In this document: positions 42,474 to 46,126 of the stretch, piece by piece
How positions within the stretch are numbered: position 1 is the first letter of the stretch
How the letters are laid out: each line of letters opens with the position of its first letter
Origin: Alphaproteobacteria bacterium UBA3307
GTDB lineage: Bacteria > Pseudomonadota > Alphaproteobacteria > RF32 > CAG-239
Assembly: GCA_002361365.1 (NCBI GenBank)
Contig: DEST01000061.1
Coordinates: forward strand, 1 to 46,126
Length of the DNA: 46,126 bases
Direction of reading: 5' to 3'
The notes under the pieces: model-generated
Told to the model about the DNA's origin: nothing
Seen by the model: only the letters and a program-made list of their open reading frames with translations
The model's database searches: none
Made by a program: the position numbers and the translations under genes

Positions 42474-42987
42474 AGTTATTTTAGAAACAACGATTGAAGA
42501 CGAGCGTTGGTCATCGGCAATCGCAAACATCGAACAGGTGGCGGAAACAGTTAAATCCGCCGCTTTCAGCTATTTGAAAATATATGAAAAACCGGAGTTT
42601 TTATACACTGAAAAACCTTTGAAAGTGAATGTTTGTCTGAGCGATGATGAAACTGTTCATCGCTTCAATAAAGAGTTTCGCGGCATGGATAAACCGACAA
42701 ATGTTCTGTCCTTTGCCAATTTGGATTTTGAGAATTTTTCGGCAGAGAACAAACCGTTTGAAGAAATCGAACTCGGTGATATTATTCTGGCATACGAAAC
42801 TATGGAGCGAGAAGCTAAAGAGCAAGAAATCACATTGTATGCGCATTTTTGCCACTTGTTGACACACGGCTTTTTGCATCTTTCGGGGTATGACCATATT
42901 GAAACAGACGAGGCGGCGCATATGGAAAATTTGGAAAAAGAAATCCTGCAAACCTTAGGTATAGCGAATCCATACGAGGGGGAATAA
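42466..42987 (+). CDS. ybeY: Endoribonuclease YbeY (16S rRNA maturation)
   Basis: The ATG at 42466 lies inside the phoH end and gives a 173-residue protein. It has MDKPTNVLSF and the zinc-binding HLLTHGFLHLSGYDHIETDEA motif, whose three His bind the metal. YbeY trims the 16S 3' end and guards ribosome quality. A longer upstream in-frame start would overlap phoH further and is not needed. Confidence 0.96.
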   Translation: MSEVILETTIEDERWSSAIANIEQVAETVKSAAFSYLKIYEKPEFLYTEKPLKVNVCLSDDETVHRFNKEFRGMDKPTNVLSFANLDFENFSAENKPFEEIELGDIILAYETMEREAKEQEITLYAHFCHLLTHGFLHLSGYDHIETDEAAHMENLEKEILQTLGIANPYEGE

Positions 42988-42989
42988 CG

Positions 42990-44801
42990 GTGACTGAAAA
43001 AACAAACGCCAAAACAAAAAAAGCAACGGTTAAAAAAACGTCTAAAACTGCAAGAAAAACAGTAAAATCAGCAAACATAAAAACGATAAGCAAGCCGGCA
43101 AAAAAAGTGCAAAAAGAGCCGGTAAAGCGCAAATATGCGGTTACAAATAAATCTGTGCGTAAATCAGCTCAAAAGGTAGATAATGTCGCAAACGAATCGA
43201 TGGTGCAAACAAGCAGAGAGCAAAGAAATTCGGCAGTGTTTTGGCAAAATGTAATAGATGTTGCGGCAAAATACGCGAAAACAACAGCGTTACTGCTCGG
43301 AGTTCTGCTTACGGCAGCGTTACCGCCGTTTTATTATACTTTTGCGTTGTTTGTTGCCTTTGCCGGAGCAATGTTTTTGGCGTGTAAAAATGATAAGTTA
43401 AGCGCGCTTGCCGGTATAGGTTATTGGTTTGGTTTCGGATATTTTGGCTTCGGATTCTATTGGATTGGGAATGCTCTGTTGGTGGATTTTGCGCAAACCG
43501 GTTGGCTGTACCCGATTGTGCTGATTTTGAACGGAGCATTTTTCGGATTGTTTGCGATTTTGCCGTTTATGGCAACAAAGCTGGGGCGTAATGTGGTGAC
43601 AAAGTCTATGCTTTTGGCGGCGGTATGGTGCTTGATTGGTGAATGGCTACGCGGTTTTATTTTTACCGGATTCCCATGGAATCCAATCAGTTCGGTGCTG
43701 ACATTTAGTTCGGAAATGATGCATATTTTATCAATATTCGGCACTTATGGTGTTTCGCTGATTTTAGTGTTTTTATCTGCCATTTGGGCACTGTGGTTGC
43801 TAAAACCGACTAGAAAAAGGTTTTATGCCGTTGGCGGATTGGTTCTGTGTGCTTGGCTTGGGATTTGGATTTTTGGCGGTAACGCACTGGAAAACAGGCC
43901 AAAAATTCCGGACGGACAATCGCTGATAGTACGTTTGGTACAGCCGAGTATTCCGCAAACGCTTAAATGGAGCCGTGAAATTTGGGAAGAAAATTTGCAA
44001 ACCTATGTAGAGCTGAGCAGAGCACAAGATAATAGCTATGTTGATTTTACAATATGGGGAGAGACGGCGTATCCGTATGATGTTTTGTATGATTATGAAC
44101 ATATCCGCAAATTGACAAGAGCAATACCGCCGTACGGCTATTTGCTCAGCGGATTTTTGCGGCGTACAGATGACAGTTATGAACGCACGGTATATAACTC
44201 GTTTGGGGTTTTTAATCGTCAGGGCAGAATGGTCACATGGTATGATAAAAATCACTTAGTGCCGTTTGGCGAATTTTTGCCGTTTAGAAAATATTTGCCG
44301 GAGCGGATTAAGCCGCTGACCAATATTGTGGCAGAATTCGGGCGCGGAGAAAAGTATAAAATTTTGCAAGTCGGGGATTATCCGGCATTTGCGCCGCTGA
44401 TTTGTTATGAGGTTATTTTTTCGGATGAAGTAGTACAAAAAGGCACGCTAAAGCCTAAATGGGCAGTGGTGTTGACCAATGATGGTTGGTATGGCATAAG
44501 CTCCGGTCCGTATCAGCATTTGGCGGCAGCGCAAATGCGGGCGGCAGAGGAGGGAATCTCAATTGTACGCAGTGCCAATAGCGGTATCAGCGCAGTGATA
44601 AATCCGTATGGAGAGATTGTAGCACAAATTCCGCTCGGGGTAAAGGCGGCTACAGATGCTTTGGTTAAGCCGGACGAAGCGTATCAAACATTTTTCGGAC
44701 GCTATGGCAATAAAATTCCGCTGACAATGAGCGGAGTGCTGATTTTGTTGGCATTGTTATACGATTTGGGCAGAAAATTGCTGAAACGACAGGGTAAATA
44801 A
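42990..44801 (+). CDS. lnt: Apolipoprotein N-acyltransferase with a lysine-rich N-terminal tail
   Basis: This 603-residue protein starts with GTG after AGGGGGAAT. Residues 80-300 hold the membrane helices, and residues 305-560 a nitrilase-like domain with the catalytic triad E358 (TIWGETAYP), K420 (WYDKNHLVPFGE) and C472 (LICYEVIF). It N-acylates the diacylglyceryl-cysteine of lipoproteins at the periplasmic face. The family is usually 500-530 residues. The extra 80-90 residues are a soluble tail with about 19 Lys and 3 Arg in the first 64, rich in Ala, Thr and Ser. The usual corC-type gene between ybeY and lnt is absent. Confidence 0.95.
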   Translation: MTEKTNAKTKKATVKKTSKTARKTVKSANIKTISKPAKKVQKEPVKRKYAVTNKSVRKSAQKVDNVANESMVQTSREQRNSAVFWQNVIDVAAKYAKTTALLLGVLLTAALPPFYYTFALFVAFAGAMFLACKNDKLSALAGIGYWFGFGYFGFGFYWIGNALLVDFAQTGWLYPIVLILNGAFFGLFAILPFMATKLGRNVVTKSMLLAAVWCLIGEWLRGFIFTGFPWNPISSVLTFSSEMMHILSIFGTYGVSLILVFLSAIWALWLLKPTRKRFYAVGGLVLCAWLGIWIFGGNALENRPKIPDGQSLIVRLVQPSIPQTLKWSREIWEENLQTYVELSRAQDNSYVDFTIWGETAYPYDVLYDYEHIRKLTRAIPPYGYLLSGFLRRTDDSYERTVYNSFGVFNRQGRMVTWYDKNHLVPFGEFLPFRKYLPERIKPLTNIVAEFGRGEKYKILQVGDYPAFAPLICYEVIFSDEVVQKGTLKPKWAVVLTNDGWYGISSGPYQHLAAAQMRAAEEGISIVRSANSGISAVINPYGEIVAQIPLGVKAATDALVKPDEAYQTFFGRYGNKIPLTMSGVLILLALLYDLGRKLLKRQGK

Positions 44802-44828
44802 CAGCGGATTTTAAATTTTTCTTTATTT

Positions 44829-44871
44829 TTGACAAAAAATAGTTGCAAAGCCGGAATCTTTGTGCTAATAT
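44829..44871 (+). promoter_or_regulatory. Promoter-like motif downstream of lnt
   Basis: TTGACA (44829-44834), TTGCAA (44843-44848) and TAATAT (44866-44871) repeat the spacing of the promoter at 32-74. The roughly 340 bases from here to the next ORF at 45212 show no gene, and base composition becomes visibly G+C-richer from about 45050. It could drive a small RNA or the exported-protein gene. Confidence 0.5.
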
Positions 44872-45211
44872 GTAGATGTTTATAAGAAATTATTATAGAA
44901 ACCATTATGATATTATAAGGGGGAAAATTCTTTTTCTCTTTGTTTTTTGGTTTCTAAACAAAATATTCCGAGTTGTTTGAGATGGGTGGCGATTGTTTTT
45001 TGCAACATCGACAAATATCTTGAACAGTTAAAAAGAAATTTATTGTTTCACTTATAAAGTGGGGCTGAGGCGGTTGAGATGTGCAGTGTGATATTCTGAA
45101 TTTGGCGCTTTTTTACTCCTGACGAACAATAGTAATCAGTTGAGTTGCGATGCCGGATAATGATACGCTTTGCATTTTGATACTGCTGACCATACCCACA
45201 CCCAAAAAAAG

Positions 45212-45823
45212 ATGAAGAAGTTTTTTTTCCTGAGTGTTGTTTTCTCTGCGCTCGCACTCGCTGCAAATGCGCAGAAGGTTTACGGTCTTGAAGCGGTGGC
45301 CAAGGTAGGCAAGAGCTTCGTAGCCAAGGCAGGTCCTGAGAGCTTGCCTCTTAACCCCTATTTGTATAAGAGGGTAAAGAAGGCGCCACAGGAGTACGTT
45401 CTCGTTGCCTATGACGGCGAGAATGGTTCCGTGAGGACGCTGGCTCACAAGAGCAACGTCTTTTACAATGTCCTCGCAATCGATAGCGTAGGCTACGACG
45501 AGTCGGCAGATGTTGCCGAGGTGTTCCTTTCGGATAAGACCAAGTACACTTCTTCGAATGAGGAGTGGCTGAAGGCTCTTGCCGGACAGCATGTGGAGAT
45601 GTGGTATGTGGACGGAGAAACAGCCGTGTTGCAGCATTTCCGCACCGTGCCACGCGAGACAGCGCTGACTTCGGTCGTACCGGTAATCGGTGCAACGGAG
45701 TTGGCTCAGGTCTCGGCTCCTCAGGCAGAAACTGCCGACAAGGAGTTGGCATCGACACCGACACCGACTACACCGACAACACCAACAACACCGCCTGCAA
45801 CGCATCGTTTCGTTAAGCGATGA
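45212..45823 (+). CDS. Exported protein with Thr/Pro-rich tail, probably acquired
   Basis: This 203-residue protein begins with a signal peptide (KKFFFLSVVFSALALAANAQ, cleavage near residue 20). The mature domain is strand-rich (VYGLEAVAKVGKSFVAKAG; YVLVAYDG), and residues about 175-195 are a TPTPTTPTTPTT low-complexity stretch before a basic end. I do not recognise the fold. It uses AAG over AAA, GAG over GAA and GC-ending codons, unlike the surrounding genes. No Shine-Dalgarno site precedes the ATG. The signal peptide and lack of SD resemble Bacteroidetes genes, suggesting horizontal transfer. Chimeric assembly is the alternative. Confidence 0.75.
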   Translation: MKKFFFLSVVFSALALAANAQKVYGLEAVAKVGKSFVAKAGPESLPLNPYLYKRVKKAPQEYVLVAYDGENGSVRTLAHKSNVFYNVLAIDSVGYDESADVAEVFLSDKTKYTSSNEEWLKALAGQHVEMWYVDGETAVLQHFRTVPRETALTSVVPVIGATELAQVSAPQAETADKELASTPTPTTPTTPTTPPATHRFVKR

Positions 45824-45837
45824 TGAGTTGCGGCAAA

Positions 45838-45880
45838 GTGCCCGAGAATCCTCAACAGGAAATCTCGGGCACTCCTTATT
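45838..45880 (+). terminator. Intrinsic terminator of the 203-aa gene
   Basis: GTGCCCGAGA (45838-45847) pairs with TCTCGGGCAC (45863-45872), 10 bp perfect, around a 15-base loop. It is followed by TCCTTATTTT, a weak T-tract. Confidence 0.8.
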
Positions 45881-45938
45881 TTAAAGCAATTATTTTTGAT
45901 GTTGCTTGTCAATCATTATTATAATATAAAATTTTTGC

Positions 45939-45969
45939 TTGCATTTTTATAGAGTTATCTTAGTATGAC
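45939..45969 (+). promoter_or_regulatory. Promoter of structured RNA copy 2
   Basis: TTGCAT (45939-45944) and TATGAC (45964-45969) are 19 bases apart, with the same offset to the RNA as in copy 1. The TTTTTGCTTGCA context around the -35 is shared with copy 1; the spacer is not. Confidence 0.65.
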
Positions 45970-45973
45970 CTTT

Positions 45974-46126
45974 GTCGGCGAGAGGTCGGCGGCGGAGTGT
46001 CGAAACTCCTCACACGTTAATAACTCCTCTTAATGGGGAGCCGACGGAATATATTGAATACGCCGGACTGTTCGTGTGCAGTTTCGAACTCCCCACCTTA
46101 AAGGAATTTAGGGTGGTTTTTGTTTT
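45974..46126 (+). ncRNA. Structured RNA of unknown family, copy 2 (153 nt)
   Basis: It is identical in length to copy 1 and has the same stems and terminator. Its P1 arm TCGAAACT pairs with AGTTTCGA where copy 1 has CCTAACT with AGTTAGG; its P4 has C-G where copy 1 has T-A. One P4 change (G to A) is uncompensated. Both AACTCCTC motifs are kept. The element ends on the last base of the window, so its downstream context is unseen. Confidence 0.82.

Overview
The window looks like a piece of chromosome (or a whole contig) from an uncultured, A+T-rich alphaproteobacterium, probably host- or gut-associated. The lineage is inferred from gene content and order: miaB-phoH-ybeY-lnt, folD-DUF167-yggT, xseB-ispA, an S4 protein and a Cys4-LID adenylate kinase, many TPR and ankyrin proteins, and secY-adk detached from any ribosomal operon. 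No rRNA, tRNA, CRISPR array or insertion sequence was seen.

Layout. 1-6078: a large unknown protein with hydrophobic segments, a TPR-methyltransferase, and two ankyrin-repeat genes behind a promoter whose spacer holds a run of nine G. 6079-12432: rpsD; a remnant of the ftsK 3' end; a DUF805 membrane protein overlapping an SGNH hydrolase; an exported protein; and an acyl-carrier-like gene with fabD and fabG. Both rpsD and fabG are followed at the stop codon by long imperfect hairpins of one family, tandemly repeated about six times (near 98 bp period) after fabG. 12433-19393: mostly minus-strand genes: membrane and hypothetical proteins, ispA-xseB, a nitroreductase, a TPR protein and rsmB. 19365-24410: an AcrB/AcrA-type RND pump with its TetR repressor and two palindromic operators. 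24410-31596: an LprI-like exported protein, a trmN6-like methyltransferase, a ferredoxin, small exported proteins, secY-adk, and a nitronate monooxygenase-like enzyme.

31597-35255 holds a probable structured RNA gene (31791-31943) with promoter and terminator, a small HTH protein, and a lipoprotein / VWA / PP2C / kinase operon resembling E. coli yegL-yegK-yegI. 35348-40022 carries a thioredoxin-like protein, a DedA/YqaA-type protein, folD-DUF167-yggT, and a TerB-like pair. 40157-44801 is miaB-phoH-ybeY-lnt, where Lnt has an unusual lysine-rich N-terminal tail. 45212-45823 is an exported protein with codon use unlike its surroundings, probably acquired. The window ends exactly at the T-tract of a second copy of the structured RNA (45974-46126).

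The strongest novelty candidates are (1) the 153-nt RNA family, whose two copies differ at 10 positions, six of which form three compensated base pairs, and which carries two conserved anti-Shine-Dalgarno motifs; and (2) the stop-codon-abutting hairpin repeat family after rpsD and fabG. Both come from reading the sequence by eye; no folding program or database search was run.
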